Shown piece after piece: positions 21,977 to 35,171 of a stretch of 64,000 nt of DNA. This DNA is from Grifola frondosa (lineage: Eukaryota > Basidiomycota > Agaricomycetes > Polyporales > Grifolaceae). The stretch covers positions 1,550,001-1,614,000 of the forward strand of contig LUGG01000004.1 in the NCBI GenBank assembly GCA_001683735.1, read 5' to 3'. Position numbers and translations under genes: made by a program. A model generated the notes under the pieces. It saw nothing but the letters and a program-made list of their open reading frames with translations. It had not been told where the DNA came from and made no database searches. The number at the start of each line of letters is the position of its first letter. The stretch's first letter is position 1.

Positions 21977-24900
21977 ATGTCAAGGAATAGGAATAGTACC
22001 TCCACTCCGTCAAAGAATCAGGCCACATTATCCTCTTTCTTTTCTCAGACCTCTCCAAGGAAAGACGATCGACCTACAGGGAACGCGCACAAAAGACCAA
22101 ATTCTCCTATCGACTTGACAGTCGATTCTGATAATGAAGTACCACGTAAAAGAGCGCGGACTACCAGTACCTTCTTCGAAAGTACTGCAGGGCCATCTAC
22201 GCAGGGCAGAGAAGCGGGCTCATCTGCTAGCGGGGGTGTTGCAGAACAGTGGCGGTTCAATCCGGCTGTACCTTCGGCTCCCAATTCGTCAGGTGCTCCG
22301 GATGAGGAAGAACAACGTCGACGTCGAGATAAAGCGAAAAGGATACTTCTCGGTGAACATAATTTCTTCCTAAGGAACGAGTCAAACGACCGTGAGCCTG
22401 GCAGAGCGGATGGCTCCTCAGAAGTGGAGGGGAAGGGTGAAGAGGCTGCGACATCCGGCAATGAGTCGGACGAACAATTTAGCGAGCTAATGAAGATGTT
22501 TGCGAACTCAAAGAGCAAGAAAGGTGCTAAGGGGAGCAAAAAGACCGCGAGTACACAGGCTGCACCCAGAACTCGCAAAAGAAAGGATGAGGAGATAGGC
22601 CCAAGCGGACAGCCATACACGCCCTTTGAACTCCAAGTAAGTGTCACTCCCATTTGATAGCATTTGTGCTCATTAAGGATTTAGGTAAGAGAATTGAAGG
22701 CTAAACATCCTGGTGTACTACTCATGGTACAAGCTGGATACAAGCTCACCTTTTTCGAAGAAGACGCGAAGGTTAGCTCATTGCCGGAAGTTTGGTCCCC
22801 TTATTGACAACAACAATCAGATTGCGTCTCAAGAACTCGGGATTGTGTGTTTTCTCAAGAGGAACCTGTTCACAGCCATGATACCGCTGCACCGGAAGCA
22901 TGTCCATCTTAAAAAGTGGATCTTATTCTAGCTATCATTGATGCATCTCACACCTGTTCAGACTTCTGTCACAGGGATACAAGGTCGGCATAGTCGAGCA
23001 GACGGAGACCGCTGCATTGAAGAAAGTGGGCGATAATCGGAACGAACTATTCGATCGCGAGTTGACTCATCTCTACACTGCAGCCACGTGGGTTCAGCTA
23101 TCTACGCATCCTCTACATTGTTCAACGCGTATAATTCTAGATATGTCGATGAACTGAATTCGACAGATGACCTCGATCCGACCTCCCCTCCCCCGCTCAT
23201 GTGTTTGGTGGAACAGCCGATGGGTGGGATGGGCACAGATGAACGAGTGTCCATCGCGATGATCGCAATATCACCCAGCACAGGTGATGTCGTCTGGGAT
23301 ATTTTTGAAGGTAGCTATGCGTAAAATCTGAGGAACAGACTGGGCTTATATTTTCAATTCCAGATAACCACATGCGTACAGAACTCGAGGTCAGTCATGG
23401 CCGCTTGCAGTCGCCTTCACATCTGAATGCTATAGACAGACGAGAATGGTGCATACCAAGCCTTACGAGCTCCTGCTACCGGAAGATAAATTAAGTCAAC
23501 CGAGTGAAAAGATGATCAAATATTTCACGGAGTATGTAACATTTTGTTAATATCTTTGTGCGTTCGGAGTTGAAGTTGAGCAATGTTTAGGCACACGCAC
23601 ATGGACCATAAAGTGCGCATAGAGCGCCTCAAGAAAGAACTATCATTTACACAAGCCTTCTCGCTATTATCAAAGTTTTACACTGACAAGACGAGATCAG
23701 CAGTCTCTTCGGAGACCTTTAAGTCCGGTATGCTGCCCTTTTTTTTTGTTCCTAGGTCGTGATATTCAATGGTTGTAACATAGGGAAGTTGATGGCTGCT
23801 GTTGCTGACTTCCCTAAGTTGGTGGTCTTAGCTCTTGCACAAACGGTGAAATACCTGTCGGATTTTAATGTAGAGGATGCCTTGCGGGAGACGAAGTTCT
23901 CGCAAAGTTCACCCAGCGCACGCACATGCTATTGAATGCCAATACCCTAACTAACCTGTGCGCCTCAATTTAGCTCATTAATGAAATTATGCTCACTTTT
24001 CAATAGTGAAATATACCAGAACGGCACTGACTTCACGATCAAAGGCTCTCTGATGTGGATTCTTGATCATACCTCAACGAAATTCGGGGCTAGATTACTC
24101 CGGAGTTGGGTGGGTAGACCCTTGATTGACCTAAAGTAAGCATTCGCCGAGCTGTCAAACCCTAACGAAGCATTCTGATACGTTGACTTCTCAGGGTGCT
24201 ACAGGAGAGGACAGATGCTGTGGAGGAAATTCTAGCAGATATATCACCGAAACTGGCTATGTTACGTGATCTTCTGAAGCGCCTTCCTGATCTCGCGAAA
24301 GGCCTATGCAGGATACAGTACGGCAAGGTAGCGTCTTGCCATCTTTGAATATCTTGAGATGCTGATGTCCATACTATGATCTATTCAGTGCACCCCTCAG
24401 GAGCTCGCTGTCCTTCTTTCAGCGTTTAAGAAGGTTGCAGACACGTTTAACACTGTTGAAGGAACCCCGGATACCTTCCGGTCAAGCATCCTCAACGATG
24501 TCGTGACTACTCTGCCACGGCTTAAAGGCCCTATTAATGGCTTGATTAATGATATTTCGCTCAAGATGGCATCCGATGCTAAGAAAGAATCGCTGTGGAC
24601 AGATCCTGACAAGTATCCCGACATAGACGCGCTCGCGGCGGTAAGTCTGTCGTCTTCAGAATGTTTCTCGAGCTGATTTGATGCCTAATATCAGTCAATT
24701 CAAGTCGTCGAATCTGAGCTTACCGATGAACTGAAATCTAGTAAGCAGGCCTTCTGCGACGCTCCACATTCCAGACTGATCAATGTTAACAGTTCGTAAA
24801 ATCTTAAAGAAACCCGCGTTAAAGTATAGCACTTGGAGAGATGAGGAGGTCAGAACATTCTGATTTCCGGTTGTATCTGTCTGATGAGGTGTATAGTACG

Positions 24901-26381
24901 TTATAGAAGTTATGAGAAACGAAAACCGCGAAATACCTCCCACATGGTCGCTACTGTCGAGGTGTCTATCTCCATTTCTATAGTCTCTGACGAATGCTGA
25001 TATACTACCTATAGCACGAAGCAATTGCGGCGATATCATCCGCCGGCAGTCAAAACAAAGCTTCAGCAGCGCGCACAATGGAAAGAGGCGCTTGATGCGG
25101 CAGCAAACAAAGCCTTCCTGTGCTTCTTGCAGGAGATTACGCAGAATCACTATGGGATTTTGCGTGACTCGGTGAACAAGCTGGCCACTGCGGATTGCCT
25201 TCTAAGTCTCGCACTCGTGGCTGTACAAGAAGGCTACGTCAAGCCGGACTTTACGGAAGACGATACCCTTGAAATCGTTGCAGGCAGGCATGCAATGATC
25301 GAAGCGCTCAGGTCTGAGCCCTTCGTTCCAAATTCCATACACATGGGCGGGGGTAAGCCGGGAAGCAAAATCATTACAGGTCCGTTGGTGTCGAGTTGCG
25401 CATGGCATTTTGAAATTTATGTATTGAATGTGAAGGACCTAACATGGGTGGTAAAAGTTCTGTTGTGCGAATGATTGCATTATGTGCTATTGTAAGTCGC
25501 TCTTGATTTTACATAACCTTCTACTCATATGATTTCATGTCGTTCAGATGTCTCAAGTGGGCTCGTACGTACCTGCTAAGTACATGAAGACTCGCTTGCT
25601 CGACGGCATACTAACCAGGATGGGCGGTGAGTTCGCAAGGTATGACGTTGACAGCATGGACTGAACCTCGTGTCTTCACAGCTTCGGATGATTTAGCCCG
25701 CGGTCGATCAACTTTCATGGTTGAGATGCAAGAAACAAGTGATATTTTACAGATGGCTACGTCGAAGACACTGGTTATCTTAGATGAGCTTGGCCGTGGA
25801 ACTTCTACATTCGACGGGGTGAGTTTTTTCCGCCATTTGGTACATCACAGGTCTCAGGAATGCATCCCCAGATGGCTATTGCCGGAGCGGTACTGCAACA
25901 CCTCATTCAAGTTGTCAAATGCAAGACATTATTTATCACACACTATCCTCAAGTGGCTACGGAGCTAGAACGAAAATTTCCTTCTGACGTGGAGAATCTT
26001 CATATGGGCTTCACCGAGGACACTCGCGTCGATGGGACGAGAGAAGTGACATTCCTGTATCGCTTGGCCGCTGGAATCACTGCCGAATCGTTTGGCGTGG
26101 AATGTGCGCGACTGGCAGGCCTCCCCGAATCTGTGTTGCGAACGGCCAGCGATGAAGCTCAGCGCATGAAGGCTCTCATAGAAGCGCGTGTCAGGCGAAA
26201 TAAGTGCGTTAGCATTACTCCGCTAGACTCTCACTCACACGCACCCAGAACCCGCAAATGTGTCAGGCTGCTCCATCAGTGTCAGGATTCTTCTCACATT
26301 GGACAAGTACTCAAGCTCGAAGAGCTCCAAGCAATGGCAGAATCGATGGGAATATATGACAGATCTACATACAGCACCTAA
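21977..26381 (+). CDS. MSH3: DNA mismatch repair protein Msh3 (apparent frameshift)
   Basis: Msh3 pairs with Msh2 (MutS-beta) to recognise insertion/deletion loops. The start at 21977 is supported by the N-terminal PCNA-interacting box QATLSSFF about 17 residues in. A disordered region with a basic segment follows. The mismatch-binding domain begins [20 protein letters not shown] with [15 protein letters not shown]. Connector and lever pieces include [37 protein letters not shown] and [20 protein letters not shown]. The ATPase has Walker A as GPNMGGKSS once an intron is removed, [30 protein letters not shown], Walker [17 protein letters not shown], and [10 protein letters not shown]. The helix-turn-helix end includes [18 protein letters not shown]. 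One base appears missing near 23899 ([18 protein letters not shown]). More than a dozen introns. Its stop overlaps that of POL5. Confidence 0.95.
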
Positions 26382-29300
26382 GGCTTAGCTTTTCTCGCCT
26401 TCTTATGCTTCGGCTTCTTCGGTTCTGTGACGCCATCCTCTTCATCGAGTGTATCTACCTTCCGTTTCGCGGCTACGTTTTTCGTCTTGGCGCCTTCCTG
26501 GGGCCCGGAAGTTTTAGAGTTGGCAGCAGGAGCTTCGCGGACCATGTTCATGATCTGCTTGCACATAGCTTGCAGCCCGGTCGAAGTTTTGAAACGCTCG
26601 CTTCCCGCCAATTTAGTAGCCAACGTTTCCCAACTTGATGGTTCCCAAATCGTGGCGACCTCTTTCCCTGCGGACGACACGCGCTTGGTTTGGCGGACTG
26701 CAACCAGCCCCAACTTCAAGACCTCCTTCACCTGCGCCGGTATCAGTGTAGGCTCACTGTCGCATTCCTTCGACACCACATCGTAGACGGCCTGACGAAG
26801 AACTGGCATGACGGCTAGAATCTCAGGTCCACGATCGCCCTAAAGTATAATCAGTAAAACGACTCATTAATAGAATATTTGACACCCACTATTGCAGGCA
26901 GCTGATTAATCAGTGTGTGCAGGAGATGGAAACTTTGGGTTTGTCGGTAGCCATTCATCGCCTTGCCGGTGATGCCAACTAGATCATCTCGCAATCCCCA
27001 TGCCGCTTGTGGATGACGACGAAGGAAGCCGTCGAAGAACGCGATGTTAAGTTTCGAGCTCTTCCGCGTGGCGAAGTCTTCTAGCGAGCCGCGGTAGGCG
27101 GACAAGATAGGCTCGGTGATACCGGCATGCAGTAGTAACCTGCACAGGTACAGACTGCATTGATTCAGTGTGGCGAGCACGTCGGAGGACGGCGCCTTCC
27201 GCGCCCGCGTGTGTAGTTCTTCCAAGACTCGAGCCGCTTCGGCCGTGTCAACGGCCGAAGGAAGTTCCTTCAGCTTGCCTATACGAGATCGCAGGATCCC
27301 AGTGGCCTTATCGGCTAATTGCTTCTCATCGGGACCCGTGCTGACGATTAGTTCGACTAGAGGCAAGATGAGACGGATGACGAGAGGGTTAGTGGGCTGT
27401 TTCTTGATAAATATCTCGAGAAGGTCCAGGACCCGGTTTTTGAAATGAGTGGCTTCCCTTTGGGCATCGACATCTGTGGCACAGATATGAGTAAGATCGT
27501 CGTGCTGCTGGATTATGAACCTTACCTTTGCCGGGCTTTCTCTCACCCGCCCGGGCCTTGAACGCAGCCGCTAACTGTTCATCAATGGCAAGCATTTGTT
27601 CGTCGTCCATGAGGTCCTCATCGGAATCAGAATCGGAGTCGCCCGTCGCAGCCTCGATACCGTTGACACGAAGAGCCTCTTCGATCTTGCGTCGAAGTTC
27701 TAAATCTTCTTCCTCGCTGATGTCCTCCTCTTCGTCCGCTTCTTCGTCATCGTCTTCCGATGACTCGTCGGCCTCTTCCTCATCCTCCTCCTCGTCAACA
27801 TCCTCCATATCTTCATCCTCATCTGCCATAAGCTCGGCGGGATCGCGCCGCTCCAATTGCTAAGAAAACAGATATCATCAATCGATCAACCATTGATCTT
27901 AGTGTCTATGCAGTTCACGCACTGTTAGGATAAGATCGATGGTACTCTCCTGCACAGCACCAGAGATCAACGAAAAGACCTGGTTTGCCACAGCCCGCAT
28001 ATACGAAGTCGCATTTTCGAGGAAGCCGATGATAGTATCTACAAGGACATCTACCGGTTCAGGGAGCTCCTTCTCCTTGCCCTTGTCCTGTTCACCGATA
28101 GACTTGCGCGATTTCTTGCTCTTCTTTGTTTCCACAGGGAACATGCGAGAAGCGCCGTCAATGCAGCTCTACACAATCCTGTGTGAGTAACGTCAAAGAC
28201 CAATTTTCAGAAGGATATTACCTCCAGTGGCTCGGAATCGGCATCCTCATCAGCACAGTAATAATGAAGCAGCGTCGCAGAGACCAACAGCTCCGCTCCT
28301 CTCGCCGCTTCGCGCCGGTCGTCAGAAACCTAACAGGCTGCATCAGAGCAGTCACTAGCAGTAATTCACCCAACTTACATTTCTCAAACGCTCAGCCAAT
28401 TGCCGAGCCTTCGTGCGCAGCTCCTGCTCCTCCTCATCGACGTCCGCAAGCAGACGCACATGTTTCGTGTCCTTCTCCAACAGCTCGACGGTGTGCAGCA
28501 CCTTCGAGACCCAGAACTGCCCGTCCGAAGCCACAGCCGAAGTCTTCGACGTCTTATTATCCTCTGCACAAGCACATCAGCAGCCACCTCTCTTAAACCC
28601 AGCATTCCGTACCTTTCACGAGCGTCGACTGCGCGGTGAGCTCTGCCAGGCAGCCAAGGAGGCGCTCGCGGCAGTTCTTCCGCAATTCCTCCGAGAACGC
28701 GGGTGTGGGAGCGCTGCGGATCTGTGGGGGTGGAGATTCCACGGCGTAAGTATATATAGACGGGCCGAAGTAGGGTGCCTCAACACGTGCACGCACCGCA
28801 CGGATTGCGCTCTTCTCGGACTTCTTGGTGATGAGGAATATGCCGTGCACGGCGAGCCAGTCCAAGACGGACTCGATCCATGCGTCGCTTTTGGGTATCG
28901 CGCCGTTGCGCACCAGCGCCGCGAGCTGGTCGATTATCCAGGCCCGCCGCGCGTTCAATGCTTGGATGTCCCTGCAGATCATGACGAGGGATCAGCGCTC
29001 TACGAATGAAGAAACAGAAACGGCGACGAACGACGCGGCAGAAGGCTCTTCGTCGACTTGTTCTAGCAGATGATCAATGAAACTCTGGATGCCTTCATTA
29101 TCCATAGACGTCAGTATCGACTCGACCGTCTTCGTCCTGGTCAGCTTGTCAAACTGGCGGCTTCCGTTGACGCCCGTCAGCTGCAGAATGAGCGTGAACC
29201 CGATGGTCGGATTTTTTAGCACGACGGTTTGAATCTCCGTAGCCTATCGCAAAAAATGCTATCAACGCCGTATCTCACAATGAACGAGATACGAGACTGG

Positions 29301-30683
29301 ACGTACAACCTGCCTGGCGGCCTTGTGGAGATACCGGTCGCTGTTTGACAAATGATTGATCCACGTACGCATGAAGTTCTTCGTGAACAGCATCGGCAGG
29401 TCGCCCGCGCCGACGCGCGATAAAGCCTTCTGGAACACCTGGAAGCCCCAATACTTGCGCTCTGGCGACGCAGTAGATGCGAACAGCGATTCTGATAGAC
29501 GGGACCCCGTCAGCTCCCGCTTGGGCGACGATGACGCTATAATGAACGCACCATCTACGACGATCCGGAAGAACTCAGGGAACGAGCTCTTCGCGGTGCG
29601 CTCTGCCCCCGAAACAGACAGGACCTGGTCGAGAAGCATGTCCCATACGAAGTGCACCTGCGGCTTCCACGAGCCCGATTTTGGCAAATCAGACTCCTCG
29701 TCATCGTCCACATTAGATTCCTATATATACGGAGATTTGCAGGGTTGAGCGGTGATAGTGTCAAGCACGCGATAAGAACGCACCTTCAGGATCTTCGCCA
29801 ACGTGGTCAGATTTCCCGTGCTGAGCATCTCCGCGCTCTTGAACGTCGGCGCGAGCAATTTCCGCCAATCCTGCGGCGGGCACAGATTTTGCAGCTTGAG
29901 CGCTAGTGCGACCTTTTCGGGCGTCCATGTCTTGTTTTCTACGAACAGAGCTGTTATCGTGGCCTTGATGGCATCGTCTTTCCAAGAAACTTGAGAGGTG
30001 GCCAGAGCATCTATAGCAAGGCCGATTGTCCACCACGCGCTCTCGCGAAGCCATGATTTTTTCTCGCCCAGGATGAGTAGTTCGGAGAGGACATCTGTAA
30101 AACTAGATAGACTAGAAGCGAGCGTCGAGGAGGACGCAGACGATGGCAGCGGGGCATCGCGCAGCAGGAGACCAGACTGGATGACTGATGTGATACCGAA
30201 GAGGCGCGCGAAGAGCATGTCCCGTTCTTCCTGCCCGGTCATCGAGCCCTGCGTCTTTGAAGAATCTAAAATTAATGCAAGAATTTGCGCGCATGTGACA
30301 GTATCTATGCGGGATAACAACTGTGGATGGAATGCGGACATGAAGTCAGCATTAAGGGAACTAAAGCGGCACTCGAGGTCACAAACCTCCGTCAACGCGA
30401 CGGCGAACCCCAGCCGGCTGCTCTCCCTCGGGCTCGCCAAGCCGCGCACGAGCCTGCGTATTGAATACGACACATCCTGCGCGTTCAGCGCGTTCAGACC
30501 ATCAGACTTTGGCCTCTCCTTATCCTGCGGCTCGTCATCCTCAGAAGTGTCCGAGGACGAGTCCTTTGGAGCGAATTGCGCCTGGAAATGCTCGAGCGCG
30601 CCGACGAGCTTGACGGACGCTTCTACACGCTCCTTTTTCGAGGCAGACGACAGGTGCCAGAAGAGCGGAAGCGTGGTAGACAT
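26378..30683 (-). CDS. POL5: DNA polymerase phi/Pol5-type nucleolar protein (MYBBP1A family)
   Basis: Pol5/MYBBP1A is a large HEAT-repeat nucleolar protein required for rRNA synthesis and ribosome assembly, despite its polymerase name. The start at 30683 gives MSTTLPLFWHLSSASKKERV, then SYSIRRLVRGLASPRESSRL with GFAVALTEVC, the family's N-terminal signature. Helical repeats follow through exons at about 29720-30683, 29310-29720, 28992-29240, 28610-28982 and further left. A highly acidic tract of about 50 residues (27700-27835, D/E with Ser) precedes KIEEALRVNGIE. Next come DAQREATHFKNRVLDLLEIF and a C-terminal half ending in a basic tail, [12 protein letters not shown], suited to nucleolar targeting. 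Frames join cleanly at every intron examined, with no indel seen. Its TAG stop overlaps the MSH3 TAA on the other strand. Confidence 0.9.
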
Positions 30684-33111
30684 GTCCTTTGCACGCCTCC
30701 CGATTCCAAAAAACTTGGATGAAGCGGTAGATGCGCCACGTGATCTTGTTTGAGGTTGTTTGATCTAGGCGCCCGTTGCGCGCTGCTTGATCTTATCTCT
30801 CCGAGTCTCTTAATACAACAATTGAACGTTTGAACAATTTGCCTGCAGGCTACCGCACGGTCTGTATCATTGCTGACGTCGACCTCAACGTCCCACCCAA
30901 TCGCTTCAATGAACGAAACAACCGTTCAGGCTTTCATAGATAAGCATCTCGAGGCGTACTCGAGGCCGTATGGAATGACACCGGAATACCACCGTGCGCC
31001 CACCGTGCGCATCCTCTTTCTGCGCGAAATTTCTCGGGCAGCCCTATCAGCGTGCGCGCACGGCGATAGACGTCGCCACGAAGCAAACTAGCAGCTATCG
31101 CGAGAAGGGCGATGACGCAACGCGAAGCCAATGCCGCAGTCTGGTCTCGCCTGCGTCCCAGGAGCGAGCGAGCGCGGACAAAACGGGCGAACGCACATCA
31201 TGCATCATCGCCTGCTAGCTGGTTTCTGCGACTTCTGTGAATTCTCCCATTCTCTCATCATCAGAGCCGCCTTCTCCAGTCCCACCCTTGCGGCGGATCG
31301 CATCGCATCGAAGAATCTGCACGCTGGCGTCGACGTCAGCGTCCGTATTTGTGGGCAGAACGATCTGCAGCTGTCGTCATAGTAGAGGTTGCGATGGGAG
31401 GCACTCGATTGCATCTCTGCTGCTTTGAATTGTCTTCTGTTCCCTGCGGAGTCCCGCGGGCCATGGACGCCATCTCGACCGTCCGCATCTCAGCGGACGA
31501 TGGACGAGATGCGCAGTCCGTGTTACTCCTTGTGTTATAATTTTCTTTTCCGGCTAAACATGATAAACGTACTTTCTGGGGCTCAACTTAGGCTCCACTG
31601 CGATGATCTCTGTCTCGTTCGTCTCTGAGTAACCTGTGGATCATTGAACAAGCTGGGTGACAAATGCCGCTCCGCCACGGAGAGCACCCTCTTTACTGGC
31701 AATGAGGATACGTGTGCACAAAGTCCAGATACAGCTAACACGCAGACATGTATATCGAGCAGCACCCCCATGATCATGTCTACGGGACGCCCGGGTCGTG
31801 CACTAGCTGATGTCGGTTCATTCATGCCTATACGATCCCGGACCACTGTAAAGCTTGGTAATCCCGCGTTCTCGGTGTCAGTCCTGCTGTCTAGCAGCGT
31901 TAGAAGATACAGGATGCTAACACGACAATCGCCACTCTCATGCCTGCGTCTCTTGGTCCGTCCGAGTTTACGATAGGATAACAGTGGACAGGGAACACAT
32001 GATGCGGCGGTGTCTTTGAAAGATGACTGCGAGTTTACCTATAAGCTTCTTCCGGCGCGCGGTACTGCTATTATAAGGCGCCAGACAGACGTTTCCGGCG
32101 CGCGTGAGAGGGAATTCGTATGCTTTACTGGAAGGTTACTTGAAGGAGCAGGCGTCGACATCCCGCTTTTACAGCATATCCCAGGCTGGCGTCCGAAGTG
32201 CTCAGGCTCCGGGAGACCCATGACTGATGTGCAGTAACGGCGTACATAAGAGGGTGAGCCATAACGGTCAAGAGGAAGCAGATTGTTTTCAGCTGAAGCC
32301 GGAGTGGGACGAAGGTGATCTCGTTATGTCAAAGCGATCTACACGTGTTCGCGTGCGATTAACTTTGCAAACGCGGGGAAACGCGATGGGGGTTCGTTTC
32401 ATCGCACTTGAGCTCAATTCTCGTAACCGCATGTCGCAAAGGGTGCTTCCCGGCGAGCGGCTGGGTCAAAATCGGTGCGACATGAACGGACGCAGGTCGT
32501 AAGACAGACACCTGCAGGCGGAGAGAGGCACGATCAGGGCATCGAAGACGTCGAGGGCGTCGAAAGCATGTCCCAAACATACGTGGTCGGAGAAACGGCA
32601 GGAGAAATGAACGACAGCTGGGAGAACACAAGGACAGATTTGAGGGGACGGTGGTTCCGAACCTCGTTGCAGAGGATGTGTTACGAGAAGGGGAATCGGC
32701 GCATTTCGGCGAAATATGTATCGCAGATTTGCACCGCTGCCATGGTGGCCGAAATTGAATCAGCAGCATAGATATTGCGGGTGGCGGCAACGGTGCAGTG
32801 GCGGCAGCAAAGTACTTGCAGGTGGCGCGGGTGCTGGTGGCGCAAAAGCGGAGAATGCCGAACGGGTGCGGGGTGCAGAAACACATGATCGTCTGCCTGA
32901 ATTGAAACTCCGAGATCCAGTGGATACCGCAGATTCGCCGGCTCTCCTCCACTGTTTCTGTCTTTCGGTTTTGCTATATAACCCTTCCTATTTTTCCCTA
33001 TGTTTCACAAACTTTTCCGCAACACACAGGCCTATCTGCCACACACTCCCCACTCCTGCCACATTTAAGCCCTCTCTCAAAATATTTCCCCACCCCACCC
33101 CCGCACACAAT
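30684..33111. other. Intergenic region with no confident gene
   Basis: This includes the POL5 upstream region. A 60-codon frame at 30912-31091 (+) begins MNETTVQAFIDKHLEAYSRP and looks protein-like at first but ends without a domain; it could be the first exon of an unrecognised gene. Frames from 31130 to 32950 are short and Ser/Arg/Cys-rich on both strands, with no motif. A TATA-like element near 32975 belongs to the next gene. Confidence 0.4.
32975..32980 (+). promoter_or_regulatory. TATA-like element upstream of the small Ser/Pro protein
   Basis: TATATA within TTGCTATATAACCC lies 132 bp before the ATG at 33112. It is followed by a long pyrimidine-rich leader (CCCTCTCTC, CACCCCACCCCC), as often seen before highly expressed basidiomycete genes. 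Function is inferred. Confidence 0.45.
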
Positions 33112-33519
33112 ATGTCTCAATCTGTCTTCTCCTCCTTCGACCCCCTCGCCACCCACCCCTTCACCAACAACTCCGGCCTCCTCCCAAAGCCTACCCGCCC
33201 TTCCCAATTTCCCCACTCCATCGTATCCAATGCCAGTGCAAACCGCTCCCCATCCTCCACCACATTCTCCGCGACCTCCCTTCAGTCGCCCCAGCCAAAG
33301 CGTCCGTCCTCGAGCTTCAAGTCCACCTCGGGTGCGCCCCGCCCCGTCTTCGTCCCCTTTCGGCCGGAGCGCTCCTCACCCGACCTCGACGACATCTTGC
33401 TGAAGAAGAAGTTCTCCGACGTGTTCGCAAATAAGAAGTCCTGGAGCATTGATCAGTCCGTCGTGCCCCTCCCTTCAGCCATCGCGTCGGCGGGCAGACA
33501 GGGCGGAAAGGCACAATGA
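33112..33519 (+). CDS. Small Ser/Pro-rich hypothetical protein
   Basis: A single-exon frame of 135 codons starting MSQSVFSSFDPLATHPF. The first two thirds are disordered Ser/Thr/Pro-rich sequence. The last third is more ordered and charged: PVFVPFRPERSSPDLDDILL followed by KKKFSDVFANKKSWSI. Third-position C richness across the frame (TCC, CCC, ACC, CTC) is strong codon bias, unlike neighbouring intergenic frames, and supports real expression. The TATA-like element and CT-rich leader upstream agree. I recognise no domain. The acidic DLDDILLKKKFSDVF stretch could be a short linear binding motif, but that is speculation. Confidence 0.65.
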   Translation: MSQSVFSSFDPLATHPFTNNSGLLPKPTRPSQFPHSIVSNASANRSPSSTTFSATSLQSPQPKRPSSSFKSTSGAPRPVFVPFRPERSSPDLDDILLKKKFSDVFANKKSWSIDQSVVPLPSAIASAGRQGGKAQ

Positions 33520-33848
33520 TGTAATCCCCAAATACCCATGTGATGTCCTATACCCATAGTACGTCCTCCGGGTCCCAGTGTGTCCGCTTTTACTGATTGC
33601 GGCACCGCAGATCATGTACTAACGAATCTGCCGCTACGTCGAAGGGATCTCTCCGCTCTACCACCTCTTCGGTTGTTGGGAGCAATGGCTGCTGCATTGT
33701 ATTATAGGGTCAGTGTGAGCGCATAGGATAATTGCCATCGTCGTCTAGCCTATCACGCTTGTCCACATTCCGTTTACGCTGCTTTCCTCACTCCGCACTC
33801 TTCTAATCAATCAGTCATCTGTCTCTTAACTCTGTTCACTCTAATAAT
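33520..33848. other. Gap between the small protein gene and NTAQ1
   Basis: About 330 bases hold the 3' region of the small gene and the NTAQ1 promoter. There is nothing else recognisable. The segment just before 33849 is TC-rich. Confidence 0.4.
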
Positions 33849-35171
33849 ATGACTCCGAGCGTTTCTCCTCCCCCGCTGCCTCCGGGCAGCGTGTACACCA
33901 GCTGCTACTGTGAAGAAAACATATACCTTCTCGCACAAGCGTTCTATGCAGAAGCCCAAAATTGCCCGGAGAAGTGGCCTTGGGAGATCTTCGTGGTATT
34001 CATCTCCAACAGCGGGCAAACGGTCCGCATTGTTCTTCGATAATTGAATCGCGACCCCTCAGCTGCAGGCCTCAGGCCGCAGACTCCCGTCCTCTCTTCT
34101 TTTCGGCGGTTAGCCCAAACTCTCGCCAGTCTCACATGCACAACCCCTCTCTACTCTAGGTCGCTCTCTGGAAACAGAAGGCTCGCCAGGACGTCGTCGT
34201 CTGGGACTATCATGTCGTGCTCATTCTGTCGCCTGGCACACGACCACCCATACAGGACCCAGGTGGACCCGCCCCACTGGCGCGGACTCAAGTAGCAGCG
34301 GAGTGTGGGGCTTGGGTGTACGACTTTGACACCGTGCTGCCTTCTCCGTGCGGCTGGCTGGGCAAGTGGTCTTGTGTTTGGCTCTATCGCAGCTGATGTG
34401 GTCTTCCGCTTTTTCTGCTGTCCTTGCGCGGATCTCTCGGTGGGTGCTGCACCTCGTCGCACGCAGACTACATCTCTGGGACGTTCCCGTATGCGTTTGA
34501 CGTCGCTCGAGCCGCGCGATTGGACGAGGCCTACCGCAGGTACGCCCCGCCTCACTGCCTTGCGCTCGGATCTTGACATAAGGCGCCTCCACTCCCCTGC
34601 AGTCTATTCAGGATAGTCCCAGCAGAGGTGTACCTTGACCATTTCGCCTCCGATCGCTCTCACATGGTATGTGCGCCCCTCAGTGCCACTCCTGTCTGCA
34701 GGCGCGGATCTGACATACTGTATCCCCCTGTATCGCATGTCTTGGCTGGCTTGACCGCGGATCCCTCGTAGCTCGCGCCGGGGACCGAACATAGCGAAGG
34801 GCACACTCCGGACGCCCAAGGTGAGTGCTTGATGGCCGCTGGCGCGCCTCCGCGGCTGTATGACACACGCGTCTCAACCGGTCTTCTTCCCCTCCCCTGC
34901 TTCGAACGCAGAAGCGCGGTTTAGGTCACCTCCACCGCCCTACCCGGCGATTTGCGGGCGCAGAGCGAGGCAGATGGGGGTCAAGCACAACCTGATGGAG
35001 GCGTTCGTGCAGATGTCCGAATCCGAGTGCGTGCCGGCTCCTCGTGCCGCGCTTCGCGGGGGAGAGGGGGCTGTGGGGCCTGAAGAAGGAAAAGGAGAGG
35101 ACGGATACGGGAAGGTCCTGGATATGGAGCGGTTCCTGAAGTGGATCTCCGGTGGTATAGATGAAGAGTGA
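33849..35171 (+). CDS. NTAQ1: Protein N-terminal glutamine amidohydrolase
   Basis: NTAQ1 deamidates N-terminal Gln to Glu, creating a destabilising residue for the Arg/N-degron pathway. The start at 33849 gives a short Pro-rich leader, then YTSCYCEENIYLLAQAFY with the catalytic Cys, WPWEIFVVFISNSGQT, and after an intron VALWKQKARQDVVVWDYHVV with the catalytic His. LARTQVAAECGAWVYDFDTV carries the Asp of the triad. Further blocks are SGTFPYAFDVARA, LFRIVPAEVYLDHFASDRSH and, after the last introns, PPPPYPAICG and MGVKHNLMEAFVQM. The tail ends MERFLKWISGGIDEE. The triad and terminal blocks are all present. The exon between 34335 and 34460 is not resolved; an intron there needs transcript support. 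Basidiomycete versions usually have such a Gly/Glu insert before the final helix. Confidence 0.88.

Noticed and set aside
27528..27863. Plus-strand poly-Ser frame
   Set aside because: It is the complement of the acidic Asp/Glu tract of POL5.
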